Assembly (NCBI RefSeq): GCF_003144245.1
Contig: NW_020289977.1
Span: 1 to 64,000 of the forward strand
Reading direction: 5' to 3'
Length of the DNA: 64,000 nt
Origin: Jaminaea rosea
Lineage: Eukaryota > Basidiomycota > Exobasidiomycetes > Microstromatales
Shown here: positions 1 to 11,140 of the stretch, in pieces
How the letters are laid out: the number at the start of each line of letters is the position of its first letter
How positions within the stretch are numbered: position 1 is the first letter of the stretch
Notes under the pieces: model-generated
The model's database searches: none
What the model was told of the DNA's origin: nothing
What the model saw: the letters and a program-made list of their open reading frames with translations, nothing else
Made by a program: the position numbers and the translations under genes

Positions 1-1860
1 AGACCAGAGATCGGTGAGCTACGCAACACAGAGGACCACAATCACCCTTCCCAGACCAGAGATTCCAGACAAAGACGATCGGAGCAGGACCCTCGCGAAG
101 CGTGACGTCAAACTTCGCCGGCAGGATGGTGAAGGAGCCTTTGGGCCCCAGGACACGGTCGAGGAGGACAACTGGGCGTCTCCAGATGTTTGCGACGGCA
201 TAAAAGTCGTCGAAGGAGAGGTACCGCCCGTTGGAATCTTGACCGCGAGGAATTCCTTTGCCCGAGGCCAGGCGTGTCGTCCGCTCACTCCAGTGCTCTT
301 GGTCGTACATCGGCAGGAGGTCGCGGTGCTTCGCGTCACTCATGCAAGCCGTGATCTTGTCCCGCACTTGGTCGACGCTTAGCTGGCCCGACTCTGCTTG
401 CTGATCGAGGCTGTACAGGATGGCGTGCATACCGCAATCGCCATCCATGGGCATCGCCTCATCGTGAGCAAGGTGCCGACCGATGTAGGCACCAGCCGTC
501 TCGCTCTCGTTGAGGGGTGTGTTTGGTATGAGAGGCTCTGTTCCCGGGCGAGTGGCGGGCGTGGGCTGCGGTCCGGCAGGCTGCGGAGCGGCGGTGAGGG
601 CTGCATCTTCCCGATCCTTGAGCTCACTCGCCTCTCCCTTCACAATGCTTGCTGGCTGCCTCGCTGACAGGGGGCCCACGCTCTTAGACGGGAAGTGGAG
701 AACCCACAGCATTGGCCTGTCAGGCATGCGGAACAGGCGAGAGTTGTCTGGAAGGTACGGGTCGAGGCGACGGGAAGGTATCGAACGCGGTGGTCGATGC
801 CCCCCACGTGGGCGTAGACCTCGGTAAAGACGCGATCATGCTCCCAGGGCCACTCCGTGTAGTCCACCTGCATGAACACTGTGCTGCCGTGGCTGAATCG
901 CCCCTTGAGGGGGTCGTATTGTGCGGGGATGATGGAGGAGGCAGACATCTTGCAAGATGCGAGAGTGGAGACGCAGCGGGTGGTGCGAAGAGAAGAGTCG
1001 TAGAGCGGATGGAGAGCGGTGTTCTCGCCCGCCTTGCCCTGCTGATGCTTCATGCGCCAATGCAACTGGCTGAGTCTCTGACGCTGGATGATCGTCGAGA
1101 TTGGAGCGCTCGAGAGGGTCTGCGCGAGGGTAGTGTGGAGTGCATGGAGTGCAGGCGAGCTCGTGACACGCTGCAAGCTGTTGAGGCTCGACTAGGCTAG
1201 GTATTGATCCGTTGGTCTGGGTGCCTGGATCATCTCTTGATGAGGACGTGGACAATGTCTCCTTCAGCTTTTCGCTTTTGGATGTGCACCTTTGAATCGA
1301 CGTGCTTCCACTCTGCGTAAAGCGAGAGTCGTAGCGTACCTCAAGCTCGAGGGCTGCGGTGAGGTTGAGGTATTGTGCGTTGGCGTTCGCCATGCCTTTG
1401 ACACGCACTCGCGTGGCGTAAGCATGATCGTGATGGGCTCGACGACGGCGTGGGATGAAGACGGGCGTGCCTGGCAGGCGCCGGCGTTGTTGTGCTCAGA
1501 TGCAGCATTGACCGCTGTGCCGCGCCACTCGACCGTCGTCTTCTTGCTGGTCGTAGGTACGAGATATTTTGAGGTGGCTGAGCAGTCGTCACCGAGAGCG
1601 GTGGAGAATGGAGAAGGTGGGGAGTTGGCGTTGGCGTCGTTGTCGTTATTGTTGCTGCTACCAGGCTGGCCATGCGAGTCATTGGCATCGTTGTTGGAGC
1701 TCAGTGCTCGCTGCGAGGTTGAAGGAGCCTTGTGACTCTGCGAGGACGAAGGTGCAGGCTTGGAGAAAGGCTTGCGTGTTGAGTGGCGGTCAGGCAAAGG
1801 GGCGGTGCGCTTGCAAGCAATCTTGAGCGAAGTCGGTGGCGCCAATGGATCGCGCATTTG
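1..1860 (-). pseudogene. OTU-like cysteine protease gene, broken and partial
   Basis: Reading the minus strand, coding-like sequence runs from about 1860 off the left edge of the window. The part at about 720-1 is the clearest: it carries an OTU-type core, MDGDCGMHAILYSL (about 460-415), matching the D-G-x-C nucleophile segment of OTU deubiquitinases, then a helical stretch with DLLPMYDQEHW and a later block ending PIVFVWN. Upstream is a Ser/Asn/Pro-rich part and a segment containing YDPLKGRFSHGS. The coding signal changes reading frame about three times without good splice sites, so I read it as a decayed gene. The OTU His/Asn of the catalytic triad may lie beyond the edge. OTU domains also occur in some transposons, so a mobile-element origin is possible. 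Host gene versus element is unresolved. Confidence 0.4.
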
Positions 1861-2776
1861 TCTTGAGGAAGGACTGGTGCGCTGTGTGGCTGTCTGGTGA
1901 CTGAAAAGCTCTTCTTCAGACGTGTGAGGATCTTGCTCGACTGTGAGGCGCGAGAAAGCAGGACGTCAGCCATCGATCCGAGCTCAGCACGTAGCGCTCA
2001 GCGCTTGCTCAGCGTCGAGCTACTCACGGATTTGCAGTAGGTGCGACATAGTCGCGAGCCGGCTTCAAGAGGCGATGAGCTGATGCAAGAGATCGCGAGT
2101 GGATGCTTTAGTCTGCGAGTGGCATACCTCGCGGGCAGAGGCCGAATCGCAGGGGAGGATGTGAGTGGGTGGTAGTGATTAGGGTAGTGATTAGCCTCGT
2201 CCTCTTCGAGTCTTGTCCACCCGTCGTGCATCTCGCAGCTGCAGCTGTGCACGGCCGGGCCGCGAGCAAAGTGGGACAAAGGAACCTGACGCCACGTGGA
2301 GTGGGACAAAGGACCACGATCCGCCAAACCACGTGGTTGCGCGGACAGAGGGAGAAGAGGGGCGTTGACGCCTTTCACTTGTTCTGAGTCCCTCGAAGCA
2401 GCTCCTGCGCTAGGGCTCGGACCAGGGCAATGGCATGATCATCCTCCCAGTAGACTGAAGGGCGTCGCTGCGCGGCAACGAGCCTTGCCCAGAAAATGCC
2501 CTTCGCGCCCCGCCGTTCAACCCCGCCGCTGCGAGCTGGGCTGCTTCTGGTTCCGCTGCAGGCAGGCGTCGAGCAGGCGTCGAGCGGAGACGAGACGGAA
2601 AGGGCGGTGCTCAACGCTCAGTCGCCCAACAACTTGACTTCCCATCATTACCACCACAATATTCGCGTCCTCATCCGCGCCCCCGTTCCCGCCCATATGA
2701 GCTCATGCGGCCTCGAGCGAGATGCGAGCCGCCTTCCTCGCCCACACCACGACCATCTGCGCCCAGCACGCACAAT
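1861..2776. other. Gene-poor interval upstream of the OTU relic and the first plus-strand gene
   Basis: Only short open frames of poor coding character lie here on either strand. It should contain the 5' region of the OTU relic (minus) and the promoter of the gene beginning at 2777 (plus). I saw no RNA gene or repeat family. Confidence 0.4.
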
Positions 2777-3662
2777 ATGATGGCAGGGTGAGTGAATGAC
2801 GTCAACCAGAGCGTGGACTCAGATGGACTGACAGTGCTTTCCTCTGCTTCGTGCTAGGTCATCCTCTTCTGAGCTGGACTCATCGTCCATTCCCTCGCCC
2901 ACCAGCTCCGAGGTCGACGAACATATTCTGAGAATGCGTCAAGACAAAGGCGCTAACAGTCAGGGGGTGGCGTTGGAGGGGGACGACGACGTAGACAACG
3001 AGGGCAGGGAGTGCAAGGAGGATAGAGAGAGGAGCGGGGGAGACAATGGAGCAGACGACGCGAAGGCTAGGAACGAAAGTCACAGAGACGATCGTAGCAG
3101 CTTTGCCGCTCCTGTAGGCGCAAGGCCTGACGCACAATCACTCGAGGTAGCAAGCATCGGAGACACCACGCCAGCCCAACCCGTCAGGCAACCTCATCAC
3201 GCCAGACAAGGCTCATCACCTCGCACTCCGCCGATGAGCACCTCAACAGCTCGGCCTCCGCCTCGCTTCACAGCGCCATCGCCCTACGTCCCCGTACCAT
3301 CGATCCAGCGCCTGCCAGCCCCAACCCAATCCTCCACGCCGCGTCCTCTACCCTACCTCTCAGATGGGCACCACGTTATCCCTGTCTGGCATGCCGGCGC
3401 ACTCAGTTTCTTCATCTCCTCGTGGGGAACAGCCTTCCTGCCCACCTCGGTCGGGGAACAGCCATCGTCAACGGTACAATGCTTTACCGAGACGATCAAG
3501 AGCGGCGCCCTGTTGCCCACCGAGGTCATTGCCGTGCCCATTGTCGCGGGGAAGGAGCACTCCGGGGGGAGGCTCGAGGGTAGCCTTCTTGTGCGCATAG
3601 CCGGGGACTATCGGGCACTCTGGACTATCTCCTCACCGATCTACTTCGCGTCCACCACCTAG
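2777..3662 (+). CDS. Hypothetical protein, acidic/disordered N-terminus with a globular C-terminus
   Basis: Model: exons 2777-2787 and 2858-3662, about 271 aa. The 70-base intron has a GTGAGT donor and CTAG acceptor, and splicing joins MMAG to SSSSELDSSS in frame. Residues about 25-170 are low-complexity: Asp/Glu/Arg-rich, then Pro/Ser/Thr-rich. The last 100 residues look folded, with WHAGALSFFISSWGTAFL and LLVRIAGDYRALW, and their third codon positions are strongly GC-rich as in the neighbouring real genes. I do not recognise a family. The start could be the second of two adjacent ATGs. The first exon is only 11 bases, so the 5' end is the weakest part of the model. Confidence 0.45.
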
Positions 3663-4275
3663 TCGCTTTTTCAGACGCAAGCAGCCACCATCGAGAACGG
3701 GACGACACTCTGGCGCGAGCCCGGTGGACCAGGTGATTGCCAGTATTTGCAGTCGGTATGCTGCGGCCGGCAAAGAGCGCACGCCTCTCGCAAAAGCGGT
3801 GTTCCCTCGTTAGGCCGAGTAGACAGGCTCACACAGCACCCGGATTGCTGCGCGGCCGAGCGCGCTCGGTGCCTGCAACCAATGAGCTGGTGTCGTCTTA
3901 GCGAGATGGGAGGATCACCGGTGATTTTTCTTGCTCTCGTCATCATCATTATCTTTGTTACTCTCGTGTTGCCTTGACATCCAGTCAGGTGACTAAATCT
4001 TGAGTCCATCACAACGCAAGATCTGGCTTTAAGCGCGTCTCTTAGCGCGACTTTTAGCGCAACTTCTGACGCATCTTTGCGGGGTGAAGCTCAATTGCTA
4101 CATGGCACTGGCCTGCTGCCTCGGACCTACGAGATAAAGCTTGCCAGAAAGGGCGCGAGCATTAAGCTCTAATCGCGTATTCGCACCAACGGGCCCAAGT
4201 CGGCGGCGGTACCGGTCATCTCTGTCTGGATGACGGCATAGCGCGTGAAGTCGCCCCTCGAGGTCGATATATGAT
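3663..4275. other. Intergenic, no gene seen
   Basis: No open frame with good coding character. It holds the 3' region of the gene ending at 3662 and the promoter of the small gene at 4276. Around 4030-4080 short direct echoes of 'ttagcgc' occur (tcttagcgcgac, ttttagcgcaac), too few to call a repeat. Confidence 0.4.
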
Positions 4276-4626
4276 ATGAGGCAGAGGCCGTTGGTCTTGT
4301 TCGTTCGGCATCCCTCCCTTCTCGCCATCATGTCCGACCTCTCCATCATGACCCCGGAGCCCTCCCGCTTCGGCTGCAACGCTTCGTTGTCCATCGGCAA
4401 CTATAGCCGGGTCTGTACGCAAGCAGGGGGGAACTTCACCAGCCAACCGCTGTGGTGTGCAACTAGCGACGAAGCGTCGACGGAGCGGTTGGAACGGGCA
4501 ATCGTGGATGCTGGTGGCAACTATTTCTGTCACAATGCGGCTGGACGTCTCTCAAAGCCGCACACCCTCTTTCTCGGGTCGCTGGCGGCTGTAACTATTG
4601 CCCTTGCCGTCGCTTCATGCTGCTAG
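4276..4626 (+). CDS. Small cysteine-containing protein with a C-terminal hydrophobic segment
   Basis: Single exon, 116 aa from the first ATG; the second ATG at 4330 gives 98 aa and may be the true start. The body has four spaced cysteines (FGCNAS, RVCTQ, LWCATS, YFCHN) and three N-glycosylation sequons (NAS, NYS, NFT). The last 20 residues form a hydrophobic helix, LFLGSLAAVTIALAVASCC, ending right after two cysteines. That suggests a small surface protein held by a C-terminal membrane segment or GPI-like signal, yet no convincing N-terminal signal peptide is present, so a 5' exon may be missing. No family recognised. It lies 67 bases from the stop of the convergent GH127 gene. Confidence 0.4.
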   Translation: MRQRPLVLFVRHPSLLAIMSDLSIMTPEPSRFGCNASLSIGNYSRVCTQAGGNFTSQPLWCATSDEASTERLERAIVDAGGNYFCHNAAGRLSKPHTLFLGSLAAVTIALAVASCC

Positions 4627-4693
4627 CATGCGGTGCAGATCAAATTGAAAGCAGTGGATACGGTGAGTCAATTGCATTCCACACCATTCCGAT

Positions 4694-6764
4694 CTACGTT
4701 TTGACCCTGAAGCACGTCCGCATCTGCACCCCCTTCGTCCTCCGGTTCGCGCGATAGTAGTACGGCACGAACGTCAAATCTCGCACCTCTTCCTCATACT
4801 CGCCAATGCTTGCAACGTCGTTCATGCCAATAAAGTCCTGCGTGTACGTCTCCCCTTCGACGACGCCGGGTGGCTGCGCCGTCGCCGCTCTCGGCGGTCT
4901 GAGGTGATGCCCGGCCTTCGGTAGGATCAGGTACGTCACGCCGTCGGCGCCCTGCTCCTCTCGCACGGCGCTCAAATCCACATCGGCGGGGATGCACAGG
5001 TTCTTGAAATGATCGCGCTCCCACTTGTTGTCCTCGTCTTCGAGGCAGTACACGAGGGGACCGCGCACGAGGGAGACGGTTGCCTGCGTTGTGTGCGGGT
5101 GAGAGAAGGCCAGGCGCGGCCGCATGGGCAAGTCGAGGACGTTGCGACCGCGCGAGAGCTGGACGTAGCCCCCTTGTGGTGGACCGACTGCCGCGGGCTG
5201 AAGCGTGTAGTCCTTGTTGGCCCAGCCGGGGATACGGATCAGGACCTTGCCCGGGCCTTGGACGTCGATGCTGACCTTGCCCTCCCACGGGTAGCGCGTT
5301 GCGAGCTGCACTTCCGTCGAGCCGGCGCGGATTGTGCCGTCGAAGAAGTGGTGGATCGCCACGTCATCGATGGATCCTCCGGGAGGCTGCGACCAGAAGA
5401 AGCCGCCGAGGATGCCGAGCGTGCGTAGGACATTGGGCGGGCAGCAGGCGCACTGGAACCACGTGTGGCGCTCGCACGGATCCGCCTCGCTGCTGGCGAG
5501 CTGGTTCTCGTAGGTAAAGCTGCGCCCGTCGACGGACATGCCCGCGGTGACGCTTGCGTTGAACAAGGCGCGCTCGGCTACGTCGGCAACCTTGCTGTCT
5601 AGCTTCATCGCGAGCATACGCTCCGACACCATCACAACGGCAATGGCGGCGCACGTCTCGGCGTAGCAGCCCCCTTCGTCCGTGGCTTGAGGTAGAGAGT
5701 GAGGAATGGAGAAGCCCTCCCATTGCTTGACCGACCCAACGCCGCCCGTCACATACATCTTCTCGGTGACCATGCTGTTCCAAAGACGGTACAGCGCCGC
5801 GAGGAGGTCGCCCGTCTCGCGTGTTGGAGCGTCCCGCTGCATGTCGACCAGATCGGCCACGGCCGTGAGCAGATAGCCTGCTCGAACGGAATGACCTTCG
5901 ACGTGCTGCTGGTCCTTGATCAGCGCGTGCGCCTGCATGTACCAGTAGGAGCCCTTCTTGGGCATCATCCCGGGAGCGAGCTGCGGATGCTCTCCTCTCG
6001 CAGCCTGCTCGTCGACGTAGTACTTGCCACCGTCTCGACCGCGCTCAGTGAGGAAAAAGTGCGCCAACTCGTAGCTGGTCTTGTCGCCCGTGCGATCGTA
6101 CAGTCGGAGCAGGGCAAGTTCGATTTCGGGGTGGCCAGGGTAGCCAGGCTTCTTGCCTTGTGACTCAGGACCGAAGACGCTCGCGCAGTACTCCACGAAA
6201 CGCAACATGACCTTGATGAACTGATCCGACCCTGTCAGCTTCTGATGGGCGAGAGCCGCCTCGATCAGGTGCCCGCCGTTGTAAAGCTCGTGTAGGTCGC
6301 GCAAGTTGGACCATCGCTTGTCCGGCTCGTTGACGACAAAGTGGATGTTGAGATAGCCGTCCGCCTGCTGTGCCGACTCGATGAGGTCGACGAGGTAGTC
6401 GACGTGCTTGCGCAGCTCTGCGTCTGGTTGTTCGTGCAAGAAATAGCACACACCCTCGATCCACTTGGCGACGTCGGATTCCCAGAAGAGCCAGTCCGGT
6501 ACGGGCCAAACGGTGTATGGAGTCTTGTAGTAGTCGATGGGCTTCAAATTGAACGCCTCGTATCGCCCCGTTTCCTGAAGCAGCTTGAGCTGGACGGGCA
6601 GCGTCACCTCGCGGGCAGCGGTACGCCACTTGCCCCTGCGCGCGGGCGGGCGGCCATGTTAGCTCAAGACGCCGAGCGACTTCACGCCTTCGAGCTCACC
6701 AGAACGAGTCTTGCGAGACGCTCGTTGCCAGAAATCGATCGTGAGGATATCGTGACGAGGTCAT
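4694..6764 (-). CDS. Beta-L-arabinofuranosidase, GH127 (DUF1680)
   Basis: Exons 6764-6700 and 6635-4694, 668 aa. The intron (64 bases) splits the Trp of the N-terminal motif DSFW-GKWR, and splicing restores the family start 'FW...R...TLPVQLKLLQETGR'. It is an alpha/alpha-barrel hydrolase releasing L-arabinose from beta-linked arabinofuranosides. Key residues are visible: the ETC motif (Glu348, Cys350) and CACCPPN (Cys419-Cys420). Their spacing equals the Zn-binding Glu338, Cys340, Cys417 and Cys418 of Bifidobacterium HypBA1, in which Cys417 is the nucleophile. There is no signal peptide, so the enzyme is probably cytosolic and acts on imported oligosaccharides. It is divergent from the sugar porter at 7121. 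Confidence 0.93.
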
Positions 6765-7120
6765 TGCAGCAGAAGGAGCGTCTTGTGTGTCGCGCGTCGT
6801 GTGTCGTGTGAGGAAGAAAGGCAACCTCTCCTGCTTCTCTTTTCGCCCTTATTTGTCTAGTGGAGTGGAATCCGCGCGGCCGCGGCGGGAAACAGAATCC
6901 CGATCGGCCTTCTCAAGCGATCTGCATGCCGTTTGCGGGGTTGCGGGGGGGCGCGAGGTGCGCAGCGGCGCAGCGGCGCTGCACGGTAAGGTGGCACGCT
7001 AGCTTGGGAGGGTTGGGGATATGGGTGTGCGCCTGCTACGGCGTACAAAAAGGGCGTGATCCTGCGCACCGGCTACCACACGACCCCACACCTCCGCACG
7101 CCTCCCATCCTCACGACGAT
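6765..7120. promoter_or_regulatory. Shared divergent promoter of GH127 and the sugar porter
   Basis: 356 bases separate the two start codons. Two GCGGGG hexamers (6935-6940 and 6943-6948) fit the SYGGRG consensus of Mig1/CreA glucose repressors. In GC-rich DNA such matches are weak evidence. No clear TATA box was seen. Confidence 0.45.
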
Positions 7121-8814
7121 ATGGGCGGCCAAATAATCAGCGGCGACGCCTTCGTGCTGCTCATCTGCATCTCCCTCGCAACCGCCAACTGCTTCAGCGG
7201 CTACGATACGGCGTCGGTGGCCGCCGTCATCTCGGATCAGCGCTTCAAGGACCAATGGCAATTTTCCCCCGCCATGGACGGCGCGTTTGGCGTCCTGATC
7301 AATGTGGGCAACTGTATCGGCTACCTCGGCCCACTCTCCCTGCTCAACAATCGATATGGCCGAAAAGTCACCATGGCCGTTGGTGACCTGGTCTTGATGA
7401 CTGGTGCGGCCCTCGTTGCCGGGGCGCGGAACGAAGGCATGCTCCTCTTTGGACGAGTATTGTGCGGCCTCGGCGTCGCGCTCTGCCAGGGAAGCTTTGC
7501 GGGTTGGGCCGTCGAGCTCGCCTCCGCGCGCACCCGCGGCGCAGCAGTTTGCATCGTCCAGGTCAGCTACAACCTCGGCGTCTTCATCGCTTTTTGGGTC
7601 TCGCTCGGTACCACCAAGATCCCTGGCACCGACGCATGGCGCACGCTCGTGGCGCTGCAAGTCATCCTGGGCATTCTCCTCGGCCTCGCCACATTCTTTG
7701 CGCCCGAGTCGCCTCGCATGCTCCTCAGTCTCGCAAAGGATCCCAGTGACGCCCAGGATGGCAAGGTGGTCAAGGCGCGCTCGAATCTCTGCACCATTCG
7801 TAGGCTGCGCGACAGCGATCCAGAGCTCCTTCGCGAATGGAACGAGTTGCAAGCGGCCGCTGAGGTGTTGCGAGCCACCAAGGCCGACTACGCTTTGACG
7901 AGGCTCATCCGTAGTCGCGGCATGTGGCGTCGCATCGCCATTGGCGCTGGCTCTTGCGTCTTTGCTCAGCTCACCGGAGTGGCCGCCCTCATGCTCTACG
8001 GCATCACCGTCTTCGAGTCGCTTAAACTAGGCGGGTCCACCCTCCCACTCATCACCAACGGCGTCAGCGGCTCGATCCAACTCATCGCATGCTTCTTTGC
8101 CGTCTTCTTTGTCGACCGCCTGGGACGCCGCCGCGTAATGATCGTGGGCCTCATCGTAGCCTGCGTCGGCTACCTCTTCCTCGGCGCCCTCTTCGAGAAG
8201 TGGCCGCAAGCCACCAACAAGGGAGCAGGCATCTGGATGGTCATCTGCATCTTTGCCATCCAATGCTCTTACGCCGGTGCGATGGGCCCCATTGCGTACT
8301 TGATTGCCGCCGAGATCTGGCCGCAGCCACTGCGAGAGCTGGGCATCTCCATCAGCTTGCTCAGCTTGTTCATCGCCGTCATCGTCGTCAACCAGCTCTG
8401 GCCGGTCCTGACCGACCTCATCAATTACCGACTCTACTGGATCATGCTTGGCGTCAACGTCGTGACCCTGGTGAGTAATCACGGCGTCCCCTCCTTCGCA
8501 ATGCGTGCCCCACTGATACCCTCCTCCCCACACAGACGCTCGTCTGGCGCTTCTGGCCCGAGACCAAAGGGCGAACGCTCGAAGAGATGGACAGCCTCTT
8601 CGGCGAAGTCGACGTCGCCTCCAGGTCGGGAGCAATGCACGGCGCGATGACGGAGTCCCCTGCTGACCCCGAGAAAGCCGCAGCCGACCCCATAGACACC
8701 GACTACGATGGCAAGAGACTTGCGTCTTCCTCGCAGCGGATCAAGGCGGAGGATGGCAAGTCGCAGTCTGAAGCGGAGGAGGGCAAGGTACAGCTCGAGA
8801 CTCGCGATGCCTGA
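7121..8814 (+). CDS. MFS sugar porter
   Basis: Exons 7121-8470 and 8536-8814, 542 aa; the 65-base intron has GTGAGT/ACAG borders. A sugar-transporter family protein with twelve predicted membrane helices. Diagnostic motifs: NNRYGRK after helix 2 (R-x-G-R-K/R), PESPR at the end of the first half, VDRLGRRR in the second half, and PETKGRTLEEMD just after helix 12, created by the splice. The roughly 65-residue cytosolic tail is Glu/Asp/Lys-rich. The start at 7121 begins MGGQIISGDAF directly before helix 1; upstream in-frame codons are not conserved-looking. Divergent from GH127 and followed by a secreted hydrolase, it probably imports the released pentose or oligosaccharide. Substrate cannot be read from sequence. 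Confidence 0.9.
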
Positions 8815-9120
8815 TCCGTGATCGTGCAGACCCAGAAAAAGAATGCCGTTCTCTTTCTTGCTTGGAATGCCAATTTTGCCCCTGCATATGTCCCCGCGAT
8901 TCCGCCTCCGCCTGCATTGTCGTGTGGAGCGAGAAAGTAAATCACCGACTTCGCTTGGCCTTGGCGTCGCGTGTGGGGAGCGTGCGGGGTGATGAGCTTT
9001 TTGTTGTCGAGTTGGGGAAGGTCGATGATCCTCGCTCGATGAGGCTATAAATGGGCGGTATACCTTCTCGACCCCGTCTCTTCCTCCATTCATTCCACTC
9101 AACACACCACTCTAGCCCCA
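8815..9120. other. Intergenic with promoter of the secreted hydrolase
   Basis: 3' region of the sugar porter followed by the promoter of the gene at 9121. It has no coding potential. The last 80 bases contain the TATA box described separately and a CT-rich leader. Confidence 0.5.
9046..9052 (+). promoter_or_regulatory. TATA box of the secreted glycoside hydrolase
   Basis: TATAAAT lies 69 bases before the ATG at 9121, followed by a CT-rich leader (ctcttcctccattcattcc). It is one of the few clear TATA boxes in the window and suits an inducible secreted enzyme. Confidence 0.55.
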
Positions 9121-10606
9121 ATGCGATTCCTCATCCTCCCCGCCGCAATCGCTGCCGCCAGCTCTCTCGCTGCCGCCGCTCCCATCACGGAGCGCGCAGC
9201 CGGAGACACGACGACGGTATCGCTCGACACCTGCTCGGGGACACCCGCCCTCTATGGCGCCGGTATGCTCTACGGCATCAGCGGGACGGACACGCCTCCG
9301 CAATCTTGTGAGTCGGCGCAATCGCGCCCCGTTGGCCATCGAAGGCGCTCACACCTATCCCTGGCCCCGCACCGCGCCAGACTACGCGGACCTCAAGATC
9401 AACTACCAATCCTCCGGCGGTGCCCAATCCGATGCCTCCCCCGGCGGTTTCGCAACGAGCGCCTCCTCCTATCGACAACGCTTCGACACCGTCGTTGCGG
9501 CCTTCAAGCGCATCCGCCAGAACAATGGCGTGCTCATCATCAAGCTCGCCGACCTCTGGGGAGCAGACGAGACGGGCGGCGCAAACTTCCCCGTCGGAGC
9601 TGCCGAGGGGGCCAACTTCCCCTTCCCGGGCGACGGCGGTGACTGGTCCAAGTTTGACGCCTTCATGCAGCAGATCATCGACGATGTGCGCGCAAACGGT
9701 ATGGCCGTCGAGGGGGCGACGCAACTGGAGCTGTGGAACGAGCCGGACATCAACTTTGGGGGAAGGCCACAGGAGCAATTCAACGAGATGTACGTACGCG
9801 GTACCAAGGCGCTGCACGCCGCTTTCCCTCAGGGAGGAGGCAGCTTCCTCCCGCTCGTAGGGCCCAGCACCTCGAGCAACCCGGCGGCCAAGAATGCCTG
9901 GTGGCAGTCCTTCCTCGCCTACCTGCAGGCCAACGGCGGAACGGCTTCGCAGCCGGACGTGTGGAATTGGCACATGGAGGAAGGAGGGAACAACGACCCC
10001 ATCCCGCCCGCCGAGGCGCTTCCCGGCTTCGTCCAGCAGTATGGCCTGACTACGGGGCTCGGTCTGCAGAACAACGAGTTCGGCGTGCGCGACCAGCAGA
10101 AGCCCGCTTACAGCGCATGGTTCTACGCGCGATACGAGCGCCTCAGATTCAACGGGCTGCGCGGTAACTGGGAGGGGGGCGCCAAGCTCAACGACTACCT
10201 TGCCGACCTGCTGATCAAGAATGCCGATGGGTCATACTCTACCAACGGCGAGTACGTGACTCACCAGACGTACGTCCGCGACTTGGACGGAAGCCCCTGC
10301 AAGACCACCTCGGGCAGCTCCGTCGACTCGTTTGCGACGGGCGCAGCGGGCAAGGTCAAGGCTTTGATCGGCAGCCAATTCTTCACGGGGACATTCGACG
10401 TCAACTTCGACTCGATGAACACCTACTTTGGCGGAGCGACCTCGGTCAAGGCAACCATCTACAACATCGCCTACAACAATGGCGGCGTCGTTACGGAGAA
10501 GACGCTCTCGTCGACCAAGGACGTGCAGGTGGCCAACGGCCGAGCCGTCTTGTCCATCGATGCCGCCAATGGCAGTGATGCGTGGTATGTCGAGTTGTCG
10601 GCGTGA
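9121..10606 (+). CDS. Secreted clan GH-A glycoside hydrolase (GH39-like)
   Basis: Exons 9121-9307 and 9381-10606, 470 aa. The N-terminus MRFLILPAAIAAASSLAAAA is a classic signal peptide. The body follows a fungal (beta/alpha)8 hydrolase family with conserved blocks: INYQSSGGAQ, LIIKLADLWGAD, ELWNEPDINF (acid/base Glu), and VWNWHMEEGG. NNEFGV offers the second catalytic Glu. The last about 130 residues resemble the beta-sandwich that follows such barrels. The Asn-Glu-Pro motif puts it in clan GH-A; GH39 is my best family guess, with GH5/GH30-like alternatives. It lies in tandem behind the sugar porter and probably trims plant or fungal polysaccharide outside the cell. The exact substrate is not determinable. 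Confidence 0.8.
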
Positions 10607-11140
10607 AGCGGAGGCGTTGTGTGAGCGGAAATAACATGATAGTTGACCGAGAGCGCGGAGCGAGTGATATGCGTGAATGGCTCTTCTTAGCGGGAGTCGT
10701 TGACCGCTCATCGGAAATGAAACGAAGTTGCGTTGCGCTGCGCTGATTGCTAACAGGGCTGAGGCCGGGGCGACATCGCGATGTGGGGCTCCGCGCGATG
10801 GGCAACATGCATTGAGCCACTGCATGCTCAAGGCGAGTGGTGAGCTCTCATCGTGTGAGACGTGGTATGTGTTCTCGAGCTGGACGAATCAGATAGGATT
10901 GAGGGATCGAATGTCAAGAAGCGGACGCGCCGCGGCGTGCCACAAATGAGCTGCGCGACCGCGCCCTCAAACCACGTGGCCTGACGTCCTGTACTTGCAA
11001 GGGAACGGGTCGCGGTGAGGTGGCACGGGCCTGGGATACGACACGATGAAAACGGGGCTCTATCTCACACGCTCGAACGAATGGATATGACTTCTTTGAT
11101 ATTGAAGGAACGCAATCCCCCCTCGCGCGCCCACACCCGC
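10607..11140. other. Intergenic between convergent genes
   Basis: Contains the 3' regions of the secreted hydrolase (plus) and the aldo-keto reductase (minus). No supported gene or repeat was seen. Confidence 0.5.

Noticed and set aside
2108-2614. Minus-strand frames with Arg/Pro-rich products upstream of the first plus-strand gene
   Set aside because: No recognisable motif, and all frames here are similarly open because of high GC.
3747-3977. 76-codon plus-strand frame ending in an Ile/Val-rich hydrophobic stretch
   Set aside because: Poor codon character, no ATG context or homologous feature; probably chance in an intergenic region.
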